Assembly (NCBI GenBank): GCA_024407855.1
Contig: JAKSVQ010000005.1
Location: 1 to 37,620 of the forward strand
Reading direction: 5' to 3'
Origin: Mycoplasmoidaceae bacterium
Lineage (GTDB): Bacteria; Bacillota_I; Bacilli_A; Mycoplasmatales; Mycoplasmoidaceae
DNA length: 37,620 nt
The notes beneath the pieces were generated by a model. That model did not search any database. It was not told where the DNA came from and worked only from the letters and a program-made list of their open reading frames with translations. Position numbers and translations under genes: made by a program. Below, piece after piece: positions 1-8,943 of the stretch (positions are counted from its first letter, which is position 1; the number at the start of each line of letters is the position of its first letter).

Positions 1-1149
1 TGTCTTACCAGAACCTGTTGGACCAACAATTCCAACCATTTCACCTTGTTTAATTGTTAAATTGATATTAGATAAAACATTATTTTTTGCATTAGCAAAA
101 TATTTAAAATTAACGTTCTTGAAGACAATATCTAGATTTTTTGAGTCTAATTTCTTAGCATCTTTATCATTTGTAATACTTGGTTTTAATGATAAGAATT
201 CATTAATTCTTTTAGCTGATGGTTCTGCTCTCACACAGTTAATAATAACCATGCAAGAAATAATAACTGAAGCTAACGTAATCATTAGCAAGTTAACAAT
301 CTCATTAATATCTCCAACACTTTTAACTGTAAAGGCTCATGATTCAATGCTATATGATGCACCAGCAACCATGAAGATTCCAGCCATAGAAGCATTAACG
401 ATAGAGTTAATTAAAGGCAAAACAATTGCAAAACCAACTCAAGCTTTAGTGTTTTGTTTTTTTAATTTTTTGTTATAAACATCAAATCTCTTAGCTTGTT
501 GTTCTTCTAAACAGAATGATTTGATAACTCTCATACCTAGTACGTTTTCACGTACAACAACGTTAGCATTATCTATTTCATATTGCACACGTTCAAAGGC
601 TGGAATAACTGTTTTGGCAACGACAATGAAGCCAACAACAATTAATACCATAATGCCTAAAAACATAAAACCAAACATTCAGAATCTAACGAAACTTGTA
701 ATAATTCCATAGAAGAACATAATTGGTGCACGAACAAATAATGCTAATGCTAATTGCAGAGCAATTTGATACTTTTGTACATCGTTAGTTATTCTAGTAA
801 TAATACTTGATGTTGTGACTTTATCAATATCACCAAAAGATAGTGTTGATGCTTTATAGAACATATGATGTCTTATTGTTTCAGCAGACATCAAAGATGC
901 CTTAGTTCCGATTCAGGATCCTAGTGCTCCAAACAATAACGACAAGACAGCATTAGCCATTAATAGACCACAACCTAATCAGAATAACCATCAATTTTGT
1001 TCTTCTTCTCATACACTAATCGTATTAATGATTCGTGCAAGCATAAATGTTTGTAAACCTTCAAACACACCTTGCAAAGCAACAAAAACAAGTGCTAATA
1101 CGGCAAATGCTTTTGTTTTTCTGTTAGATAATTTAAATAGTTTAAACAT
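1..1149 (-). CDS. ABC exporter, permease-ATPase fusion (5' part only)
   Basis: Type-I ABC exporter half-transporter, cut by the left window edge. The 383 codons present hold a transmembrane domain of about six helices (residues ~10-300), with the typical 'TRITNDVQKYQ' coupling segment near residue 110. The ATPase domain then begins and ends at the Walker A motif GPTGSGKT on the window edge. Several in-frame TGA codons are read as Trp. The start ATG at 1149 is preceded by an AAAGGA ribosome site, and a minus-strand TATAAT lies at 1178-1183, overlapping the divergent tRNA-Arg promoter. The family exports drugs, lipids or peptides, usually as a homo- or heterodimer; the substrate cannot be read from this part. 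A partner gene could lie beyond the window. Confidence 0.88.
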
Positions 1150-1168
1150 ACTATCCTTTTTTCTAATT

Positions 1169-1197
1169 TTGATTTTAATTATATTAAAAAATATAAT
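1169..1197 (+). promoter_or_regulatory. Promoter of tRNA-Arg
   Basis: A TTGATT -35 box (1169-1174) and a perfect TATAAT -10 box (1192-1197) are separated by 17 bases, 18 bases before the tRNA. A minus-strand TATAAT (1178-1183) for the ABC exporter overlaps it, so the two promoters are divergent and share DNA. Confidence 0.65.
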
Positions 1198-1215
1198 AAA
1201 CTATATTAAATATAT

Positions 1216-1294
1216 GTTCACGTAGCTCAATTTTGGATAGAGCAGTAACCTCCTAAGTTACAGGTTGACCGTTCAACTCGGCCCGTGAACGCCA
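1216..1294 (+). tRNA. tRNA-Arg (anticodon CCT)
   Basis: The 7-bp acceptor stem GTTCACG/CGTGAAC is perfect and is followed by an encoded GCCA end. The anticodon stem GTAAC/GTTAC holds the loop CTCCTAA, giving anticodon CCT, which reads AGG. The D loop is slightly long (11 nt) and the T stem has one A-C mismatch. It stands alone, on the strand opposite its neighbours. Confidence 0.92.
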
Positions 1295-1300
1295 TTAAAA

Positions 1301-1327
1301 AAATAGGGGAAACCCTATTTATTTTTT
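1301..1327. terminator. Bidirectional terminator (tRNA-Arg / lipase)
   Basis: The stem AAATAGGG/CCCTATTT (1301-1308 / 1313-1320) has a GAAA loop, with T runs on both strands. It ends the tRNA-Arg transcript from the left and the lipase operon from the right; the lipase stop codon lies inside its right arm. The terminator at 6592 has nearly the same stem. Confidence 0.8.
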
Positions 1328-2215
1328 TATAAACTCAATAATATCTTGATACACTTGTAATTTTATTTTAGGTTCATTTAATATTTCGTGTCGTGCATCT
1401 GGATATATTTTCATTTGTACATTTTGCAACCCATTCTTTTTGTAGAATTCATAAAGTGCTTTAACTGATTTAGACATTGAACCAACAGGATCGTTTTCTC
1501 CAGCAATTAAAAAGATGGGTTTATTTTTTGGAATATTTCTAATTGCAGATTTTTTATACATATGTCTAAAACCATTAAACATGTTGTAATAAAAACGATT
1601 GCTTAATGGTTTACCATTATATTCATCAGCATAATACTTCTTAACTTCTTCATCATCAGTATTAAGTCAACTACCTTTTTTAACTAACTTATTGTAGTTT
1701 GAATAGTTAATCTTTTCAATTAGCTTAGCTTCTTTTTTGTTAGCTGCTAAATTTAAGAATCAAGATAACATTAAACCAAATGTTACATCTAGTCTTCCTT
1801 TCATTAATGCTGATCCACAAATAATGACTTTATCATACATACTACATTTAGTAATGTATTGTTGAGCTAAGAAAGAACCATAACTATGACCCAATACATA
1901 TAAAGGCAAATGATATTTATCTTTTAGCATACGAGTAAAGAAAATTTCATCTTGAACAGTATCATAGAAAATATCTTTTCCTTCATATGTTCCTAATTTC
2001 TTTCCGCCTTCAGGAGTCTTGCCATGACCACGGTGGTCATCAGCAAAGACAATATACCCAGCTTGATTTAAAACTTTTGCAAATTCATCATATCGTGTAG
2101 CATGTTCTGCCATTCCATGGAAGATTTGTACAATACCAACGGGATTTATTACATCATCCCATAAGTAACAATAAATTCTTTTGTTGTCAAAACTATTAAT
2201 AAATTGTTCTTTCAT
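1319..2215 (-). CDS. Alpha/beta hydrolase: lysophospholipase / monoacylglycerol lipase family
   Basis: A 298-residue serine hydrolase of the PldB/monoglyceride-lipase type that would free glycerol or glycerophospho compounds from lipids. The oxyanion region is FHGMAEH (residues 32-38). The nucleophile elbow GHSYGS carries Ser111, and the acid and base of the triad fit 'AGENDPVG' and 'DARHEILNE' near the C-terminus. There is no clear signal peptide, so it is probably cytosolic or membrane-associated. Its ATG at 2215 overlaps the glpK stop by one base (TAATG), so it is translationally coupled to glycerol kinase. Together they suggest a lipid -> glycerol -> glycerol-3-phosphate route. The exact substrate is inference. 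Confidence 0.87.
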
Positions 2216-3681
2216 TATTTCAATCCCTTAATGTAATTATCAATTACTTTCTTTCAACCTAAAACCATTGGTTGAATAGTTTTAAATTGTTTTGTTGGTT
2301 TATAGGTTTTCTTTGCTTTGAACTTTATATCATCCAAAGATTTAAATGCTTTGGTTGCTAAACCGGTGCAAATTACTGAACCCATACATGTTGATTCAAG
2401 ATTAATAATTGAAATGGGTAATTGGAAAAGGTTACTTTGTAACTTCATTAAATAACGATTCTTACTTAAACCACCATCAATACATATTTGGCTTACTTGT
2501 AATTGAACATCTTTTGTTAAAGCTTCAAAGACATCATAGTTTCTAAAAGCAATTGCTTCAAAAGCGGCTTTAGCTATTTCTTTAGGCATTGTGTTTTTGT
2601 TTCAATTAACAAATTTTGCATGCGCGTCCATTTTTCAATATGGAGCACCTAATCCATTAAATGCGGGAATCAGATAAACATTTGAGTGTTTACATCTCAT
2701 TGCTAGTCTTGTTAATCGTCGATGGTCTGAAGCAACACCTTGCTTAATGATTTCATTAATGATAGATCCACCACTAAACACACTACCTTCAAGTGCATAA
2801 CTAGTTTTTTTATTTAATCTTGAAGCAACGGTTGTTAATAAATTGTGATTAGATTTAATTGCTTGATTGCCAATATTGGCCAACATAAAGCAACCAGTAC
2901 CATAGGTATTTTTAATGTCGCCTTTATGGAAACAGCCTTGTCCTAATAGTGATGATTGTTGGTCACCAATTAATCCAGCAATCTTTATTGGTTCACCTAA
3001 TATTGTTGTAAATCCAACAACTTGGTCATTATCAACAGGTTTTGGAAGAATAGTTCTTGGGATATTAAAATATTTTAATAATTGATCATCTCATTTTAAT
3101 GAGTGAATGTTAAATAACATTGTTCGTGATGCATTAGTTACATCTGTAACAAATACTTTGCATTGTGTTAAACGATAAACTAAATAACTTTCAATAGTTC
3201 CAATGCAAAGGTTTTTGTTTTTTAATGCTTTTTTGACAGCAGGAACATTTTCTAATAATCATTTAATCTTTGTTGCTGAGAAATATGAATTGATTAACAA
3301 TCCGGTTTTTTCCTTAATCAACTTAGCAATTGGTTTGTTTTTTAATTGCTCACAGTAATTTGCTGTTCTTCGACATTTTCAAATAATAGCATTAGTTAAT
3401 GCTTTACCTGTTTTCTTATCTCAAGCTACAACTGTTTCTCTTTGATTGGTAATACCTAAACCATAGATTTGATTTGGCTTGACTCTATTCATTACTTTTT
3501 TTAAACAAGAAACAGTTTTATTTCAAATATCGTTTGCATCTTGTTCAACTCAAGTCTTTTTCTTTTCAATTAATTTAGTAAAAGCACGCTCAAATCTTTT
3601 GATCTTTTGTTTCTTAACATCAAAAAGGACAGCACGAAGTGATGTTGTTCCCTCATCAATTGTTAAGATATAGCGTTTCAT
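2215..3681 (-). CDS. glpK: Glycerol kinase
   Basis: A 488-residue FGGY-family kinase that phosphorylates glycerol with ATP to glycerol-3-phosphate, for glycolysis and lipid synthesis. The N-terminal phosphate loop reads DEGTTSLR (residues 9-16), where the usual form is DQGTTSSR. Other family marks are '[13 protein letters not shown]' near residue 80, '[15 protein letters not shown]', 'NTYGTGCF' and the C-terminal '[18 protein letters not shown]'. The length is normal for the family. The start is 3 bases past the ktrB stop, and the end overlaps the downstream lipase start, so ktrB, glpK and the lipase probably form one operon. Four or more TGA codons sit at conserved Trp positions. Confidence 0.95.
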
Positions 3682-3684
3682 CGA

Positions 3685-5421
3685 TTATCCAATCTTAATA
3701 TCTTCGTATGGATATTCAATATCATTAAAGTGAGGGTGGAATCTAGTTCAAGACAATAGAGTATTAATAACACCTAATTGACCAACGAACATTAGTAGAA
3801 CTAGATATAGTAGTCCTCATCATTGAGTTACGGAAGTAATACCAGCAGACAATCCAACAGTACCGAAGGCTGATGCACATTCAACCATATATTCTGAGAA
3901 TGAGAATCACACTGATGGATTATCAGCATATTGTGGTGGAACCGGAGTTGCAGTTCATAACACTAAAGCACCGATTAATAATAATGCTAATGAGATTACG
4001 AAAATCATGAATGCTTGAGTTACAGTATCTTGGCTAATTCTTCGTTTGAAAAAGAAGACATTCTTACGTCCACACAATTTACATCAAATAGTTACAAGGA
4101 TAACAGCTAATGTTGTTGTTCTAATACCACCGGCAGTTGAACATGGTGATGCGCCAATAAACATTAGGATTGATAATATTCACTTAGTTCCTTCACAGAA
4201 AACATTAGTTTTAATTGTTTCCATACCTAATGAACGACAGTTAAATGTTTGGAAGATAATTGCAAAGCATTTGTTTAGCATTACATTCTTACCAAATTCA
4301 CCAAACTTGTTTTCATTTCCCACAATCGTTAGGTCTTTTAACAAAACATATTGTCCACCAGCTGATGTAACAACTAAATTAGAATGGATCCGTGGGTCTG
4401 TAAATTCAGCAGTAAATGTACCAGCTAATCCCAAAAGAGCAACAATGATATAAACACTAATTGCCACTTTAGAATAAAGTGACATACTGTATCTTCGTCC
4501 AGTTGCTTTACATTTAATCTTTTCAATTACATCAAATCAAACAAAGTGTCCTAAACCACCAATGATCAATTCTAGGATGATTAGAACTTGGAAAATGATA
4601 CCTAAGTCATTTCTAAATGGTGCCATTGATGTAGATGAAATGTTATCAAAACCCGCATTGTTCATTGCAGAAACAGTTGTAAACAAACCTACTCACAATG
4701 AATAACCATAGTTATGATACATTGGCAGAATACTTTCTGTATTGAATGAAATACCTCTAAATGCAGCATTTTGAGTAATTGTTGGATCTAGACCATCAAG
4801 GAATTGTTGTTCATATGCTGGAATAAAGCAGAAGCATAGAGAGTATAAAAACATGAACACAACTTGTGTTGATAGAATGAAAATTAGAGCAACTTTAATA
4901 ACGTGGAATGATTGTGCTAGTTTACTACCACCACGTTCAGCTTGCATGATATACAATTGACCAACATCAATCTTATCATCTTTCTTTTTAAAGAAATTTC
5001 ATACATAGTAGAATAGAGCAACAACACCAATACCACCAACTTCGATTAATATTAATAGAACTACTTGGCCACCTGGATTGAGATATTCATAAATGTTAAC
5101 CGGTGTTAATCCCGTATCACTAAAACCCGAGCAGGCAATGAATAGGGCTTGAACAAAGCCATAACCATTAACATTGTGGAAACCATCAAGTTGAACTCAT
5201 TGGCCGTTAATAAGAATCTTATTTAAGCAAAAAGGTGCACATAAAAACAATGCTCCAGCCACGATAATGACTAGATACAATCTGAATAATTTTTGTGGTA
5301 ATGTCTTACCAATAATTACTCGTAAAGCTTTTTTACCAAATAAAGCTAAGGCTGAACCAAAACGTTTAAAAACGTTACGGTTCTTTATAGTTTTACCGGT
5401 ATTGGTATCTCTTGCTTCCAT
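3685..5421 (-). CDS. ktrB: Trk/Ktr-type potassium uptake channel subunit
   Basis: A 578-residue integral membrane protein with the fourfold M1-P-M2 layout of TrkH/KtrB, which moves K+ into the cell with a cytosolic NAD-binding partner (KtrA/TrkA, not in this window). Pore-loop filters are visible as CSGFSDTGLTPV (~98-108), SAMNNAGFDNIS and ASAFGTVGLSAGIT. The third loop reads FQTFNCRSLGMETI instead of the usual TAGF-like form. The conserved 'SPCSTAGGIRTTT' follows it. A basic ~45-residue cytosolic N-terminus makes it longer than B. subtilis KtrB. The ATG at 5421 is fixed by an upstream in-frame TAG. No strong ribosome site is seen, and a minus-strand TATAAT lies at 5442-5447. TrkH versus KtrB naming is uncertain. 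Confidence 0.9.
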
Positions 5422-5454
5422 AATTACGAAATACTCAAACTATTATATATTATA

Positions 5455-5967
5455 TTATTTATCTAAATAATCTATTTTATGAGGTTCTAATTTTTCTAAA
5501 TATGAAAAATTAGACATCTTAGCTACTTCATATGCAAAAATGGCTACACAATTACTTAAATTTAAACTACGAACGTTTTTCGAACTGGGGATCCGAATTG
5601 TTCGATTTTTGTTCTTTACTAAGATATCTTTTGCAATTCCAGTTGATTCTTTGCCAAACATTAGGTAAATATTGCCATTTTTCTTTGGTTTTTTAATTAC
5701 TGATGGCAGATTTTTGCCATATCTAGTGATGTAATAAATTTCATCATTCTTTTTTAATGTTTTGATGAAATCTTCATAGCAATCATGTTCATGTAATTCT
5801 AGGTGATTTCAATAATCACAACCAGATCGTTTTAACTGCTTATCAGATAACACAAAACCATATGGTCGAATTAAGTGCAAAATTGCATTAAATCCGACAC
5901 AAGTTCTAGCAATATTCCCAGTGTTTTGTGGTATTTCTGGTTCAAATAGGACAATATGTAATTTCAT
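5455..5967 (-). CDS. trmL: tRNA (cytidine34/uridine34-2'-O)-methyltransferase, SPOUT family
   Basis: A 170-residue SPOUT methyltransferase that 2'-O-methylates the wobble base of tRNA-Leu species using SAM. Motif 1 is [13 protein letters not shown] (residues ~9-21); the knot region holds '[10 protein letters not shown]' and '[19 protein letters not shown]'. The length is normal for TrmL/YibK. The start ATG at 5967 was preferred to further in-frame ATGs upstream, because those lie beyond the promoter palindrome and give a non-homologous extension. It is divergent from rubrerythrin. ktrB follows 33 bases downstream with its own putative -10 box. Confidence 0.92.
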
Positions 5968-5972
5968 ACTTG

Positions 5973-5996
5973 TTAAAAGTATTATAATACTTTTAA
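5973..5996. promoter_or_regulatory. 24-bp perfect palindrome over divergent trmL / rubrerythrin promoters
   Basis: The 24 bases form a perfect inverted repeat whose central 12 bases are GTATTATAATAC. The core contains a TATAAT -10 box in both directions (5983-5988 on plus, 5981-5986 on minus), so one site sits exactly on both promoters. A dimeric repressor bound here would block both genes. Because rubrerythrin is a peroxide-defence enzyme, a Fur/PerR-type regulator is an attractive candidate, but the sequence is not a canonical Per box. The role is inferred. Confidence 0.6.
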
Positions 5997-6008
5997 GAGG
6001 TAAATAAA

Positions 6009-6593
6009 ATGAAACAAAAAAGTTTAAAGGGAACAAAAACTCTAAAAAATTTAATGGAAGCTTTTGCTGGTGAAAGTCAAGCAAGAAATAAATATGATTA
6101 TTTTGCTAGCCAAGCAAAGAAGGATGGTTATGTCCAAATTGCTAACTTCTTTACTGAAACTGCATTAAATGAAAAAGAGCATGCAAAGCTTTGATACAAA
6201 CTAATCAATGGTGGTTCTGTTTCAAATACAAAAGTTAACTTAAAAGCTGCTGCTGAGGGCGAAAACTTTGAACATACAAAGATGTACAAAAGAATGGCAA
6301 AAGAAGCTAGAAAAGAAGGTTTCAATGACATTGCTGAATTATTTGATGGCGTTGCTTCAGTTGAAAAAGAACACGAAGAAAGATATTTAGCTTTATTAAA
6401 ACTTATTAAATCAGGCAAAATGTTTGCTAAATCAAAGGTTATTGCTTGAAAATGTAGTAACTGTGGAAAAATTGTTTATTCTAAAACTGCTCCTAAAATT
6501 TGCCCAGTTTGTAAACACCCACAAGCTTATCAACAAGCAAATTGCAAATGCTCATATTCTTTAGAAGGTTGCACTTGCAAATGTAATAAATAA
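6009..6593 (+). CDS. rbr: Rubrerythrin with cysteine-rich C-terminal extension
   Basis: A 194-residue non-haem di-iron peroxidase that reduces H2O2 in anaerobes. The ferritin-like four-helix domain (residues ~8-135) shows iron ligands around GES (21-23), NEKEH (54-58), EGENFEH (83-89) and VEKEHEE (118-124). A rubredoxin-like Fe(SCys)4 domain follows, with Cys149, 152, 165 and 168. The protein then continues for about 16 residues with five more cysteines (179, 181, 188, 190, 192), which ordinary rubrerythrins lack. An AGAGG ribosome site precedes the ATG. It is transcribed alone from the palindromic promoter and ends at the hairpin at 6592. Electrons would come from a ferredoxin- or NADH-linked reductase outside the window. 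Confidence 0.93.
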
Positions 6594-6618
6594 AAAATAG
6601 GGGTTACCCTATTTTTTT
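6592..6618. terminator. Bidirectional terminator (rubrerythrin / tig-like gene)
   Basis: An 11-bp stem (6592-6602 / 6607-6617) with GGG/CCC at the loop end, a 4-nt loop, and A/T runs that give a T tract on either strand. It separates two convergent genes; the stop codon of the minus-strand gene (6609-6611) lies in it. Confidence 0.8.
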
Positions 6619-7328
6619 GTTTGGTCTTCAACCTTTGTGTTTGCTTTAGCTTTAGCAAGAGCTTCTTCCATTGCTTTTCGGCTAGCTTCTGCATTCTTTA
6701 AAATTGCTTCATTATCCATTTTGAATTTTAATTTAGAACAAATAGTATTTGCAATTTTTTGTTCAAGAATAGTACGACGAATTGCTTCCATTCGTTTTGG
6801 ATCATTAACAATATCACGAATAGGCTTGTTTGTTTCCATATAGTATCTGTCTAAAGAATCTCTTAATTCTTTGTCATCTACTGTAATATTTCATTCTTTA
6901 GCCAAAACAGCAAATAACATTTCTTTTTCCATTAGTCTAGTTGCCATAGTCTTAACATATTCATATGGTGCTCTAGCTAATCTTGGATCACCCTTAATGA
7001 ATGAATCAATGATATTTTGTAAGTCAGTTGGATCAATCTTTATTTCATAACATGGAACAATAATGTGCATTGCTGCATTGAAAATGTTGTCTCTTACAAC
7101 CATGTTGTGAATTCTTTTTTGAATGTCAGCATCTGACATCTTGTCGCCAAATTCTTTTTTCATTCTATTGAAGTGGAAATCAATTGCTTGTTTATCAGCA
7201 ACTAATCTGTCAATTGTTACTTCTTTAGAAAAATCAGGATCTTTTAGTTTCTTGATTGTTGATTGAGCTTTAAATGTATTTGGTTTTTGTTCACCTTGTG
7301 GTTGATCTTTTTTAATTTCGTCTGCCAT
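6609..7328 (-). CDS. Trigger-factor C-domain-like chaperone (no ribosome-binding or PPIase domain)
   Basis: A 239-residue, very charged, helix-rich protein. Residues ~145-195 (for example 'ITVDDKELRDSLDRYYMET' and 'EAIRRTILEQKIANTI') resemble the last part of the trigger-factor C-terminal arm. The preceding ~100 residues fit the rest of that SurA-like chaperone domain. The first ~40 residues are Lys/Gln/Asp-rich and look disordered. The GFRxGKxP ribosome-binding signature and the FKBP domain of true trigger factor are absent. It follows the divIVA-like gene by 8 bases in the metK operon. It could bind unfolded chains or be a lineage-specific protein; the similarity is recognised by eye only. 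Confidence 0.6.
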
Positions 7329-7336
7329 AATCTCTC

Positions 7337-7642
7337 CTATTTCTTTTGGTTACGTTGTTTTAATAACATGTTGCCATAACCTTCTTCTTGATATTCTTTA
7401 ACTTCGTTAATTAATCTATTTTTTTCTTTTTCTAGGTTAGCAATTTGATTTTCTAAACCTTTGACTTTAGCGATTGCATCGCTTGAGTCTTTCTTATATA
7501 ATTCTACCATTTTGTCATTATTTTTTAAATATTCAATGACTGTATCGAAAAACCCATCGACATCAACGGTATCATATCCAGAAAAGACAGCTTTCTTAAA
7601 TTTCTTATTAAGAATCTTTTCAGTCATTTCTTTATTATCCAT
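7337..7642 (-). CDS. DivIVA/GpsB-domain coiled-coil protein
   Basis: A 101-residue cytosolic protein. The N-terminal segment 'ILNKKFKKAVFSGYDTVDVDGFFDTVIEYL' region (residues ~10-40) matches the lipid-binding start of DivIVA/GpsB proteins, with the conserved F-x-x-x-x-x-G-Y-D-x-x-x-V-D-x-F pattern. A coiled coil follows (~42-90). The family marks membrane curvature or division sites. The start at 7642 has a strong TAAGGAG site and lies inside the metK end (8-base overlap). It is shorter than Bacillus DivIVA, similar to GpsB. The role in a wall-less cell is unknown. Confidence 0.8.
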   Translation of the reverse strand: MDNKEMTEKILNKKFKKAVFSGYDTVDVDGFFDTVIEYLKNNDKMVELYKKDSSDAIAKVKGLENQIANLEKEKNRLINEVKEYQEEGYGNMLLKQRNQKK

Positions 7643-8765
7643 TAATTGCTCTCCTTAGAGCTTGAACTTTGTCAAGTTTTTCTCAACTCAATCCATCTTT
7701 TCCAAAGTGTCCATAAACGCTTGTTTGTGAATAAATTGGACGTTGTAATTTCAAACTCTTAATAATATTATATAAATCAAAATCAAATGTTTTTTCAATA
7801 GCTTTATAAATTTTATTTATAGCTACTTTATTTGTACCAAAACAATCAATGTGCATTGAGATTGGTTTTGGTTCACCAATACAATAACATAATCTAATTT
7901 CACAACGGTCAGCCAATTTTGCTGCAACAACGTTTTTGGCAATGTAACGACAGAAGTATGCACCTGTTCGATCAATCTTTGTTGGGTCCTTACCGCTAAA
8001 TGCGCCACCACCATGGTGAGCAATTGAACCATAAGTGTCAACAATAATCTTTCTACCAGTTAAACCTGTATCACCAATTGGTCCACCAATTACAAACTTA
8101 CCATTTTTATTAATAAATAGTTTGCAATTAGTGTTTAGATGGTATCTTTTCAATACTGGAATGATAACTAAACTTTCAATATCATTTCTTAAACGATTTA
8201 AATTTGTGTGTTCTTCATGTTGCACAGAAATAACAATTGCGTCAATTGTTGGTTTTCTGCCAACATAAGAAATTGATACTTGTGATTTCATATCATATTT
8301 ACAATATGAAAGCTTTCCTTCTTTGATAAGTTTTTCAATTTGTTTAAGTAACTCATGCGATAAAACAATTGATAATGGCATATATTGTTTTGTCATGTTT
8401 GTTGCATAACCAAAAACCATGCCTTGATCACCAGCACCTAATTTCTTAGAACCTTTTTTAGTTACAAGATTAGCAATGTCTGGTGATTGGTTATTAATAT
8501 TTGCAATGATTGAAAAATCATTTTCTGAATAACCTAATGGTTTTAATACATTTCATGCAACTTTAACAACATCAACATATCCTTTAGTTGTAATTTGACC
8601 ACCAATAACAATTAATCTATTGTGAGCAAATACTTCGCAAGCAACTCTTGCTTGTGGATCTTGTTTTAAACATTCATCTAATACTGCATCAGATATTTGG
8701 TCACAAATTTTGTCTGGATGACCACGACCAACTGATTCAGATGTAATAATTAATTTATTTTCCAT
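7635..8765 (-). CDS. metK: S-adenosylmethionine synthetase
   Basis: A 376-residue enzyme that makes SAM from methionine and ATP. The N-terminus carries '[20 protein letters not shown]' (residues 8-27) with the catalytic His. Also visible are '[12 protein letters not shown]' and the P-loop-like region '[15 protein letters not shown]'. An AAAGGAGAA ribosome site lies just after the riboswitch terminator. It heads an operon with the DivIVA-like and tig-like genes, and its stop overlaps the next start by 8 bases. Expression is predicted to fall when SAM is abundant, through the leader RNA at 8789-8912. Confidence 0.96.
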
Positions 8766-8788
8766 TTTAATTCTCCTTTACCAAAAAG

Positions 8789-8818
8789 AAAAACTCCTAT
8801 CGTCACGATGGGAGTTTT
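8789..8818 (-). terminator. Riboswitch-controlled intrinsic terminator before metK
   Basis: AAAACTCC/GGAGTTTT (8811-8818 / 8790-8797) is extended by a further 4 bp after one mismatch, with a TGA loop and a TTTTTCTTTTT tail on the minus strand. The metK ribosome site comes directly after. Its first arm can instead pair with 8830-8838. Confidence 0.82.
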
Positions 8819-8912
8819 GTTATTATCATTCCCATCGTTCAAGCTTTAGCACTGCCTTGCGGTTTTGCTGGTGGATCAACGAGCTTGTCTCTCCCCACAC
8901 TCTTTATGGTAC
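8789..8912 (-). promoter_or_regulatory. SAM-I-type (S-box-like) riboswitch leader of metK
   Basis: Read on the minus strand, the leader shows the S-box order. P1 5' strand is ACCAT and the junction is AAAGAG. P2 has a kink-turn-like bend (GTGG-GGA-GAG ... CTC-GTTGAT-CCAC). CAGCAAAACC opens a short P3 closed by a GCAA loop, then come GTGCTAAA and the P1 3' strand ATGGG. Family landmarks are 'CAGCAA', 'AAGG' and 'GTGCTAAA'. The P1 3' strand sits in ACGATGGGA (8830-8838), which is exactly complementary to the left arm of the terminator (8805-8813). This gives mutually exclusive anti-terminator and terminator folds. P4 appears reduced or missing. A TATAAT at 8918-8923 would start the RNA just at P1. 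No covariance search was possible. Confidence 0.72.
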
Positions 8913-8943
8913 TTACTATTATATATAGAATATATAAGATCGA

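Noticed and set aside
4046..4453. Long plus-strand ORF inside the K+ channel gene
   Set aside because: It is a shadow of the well-supported minus-strand gene, with no ribosome site and no family resemblance.
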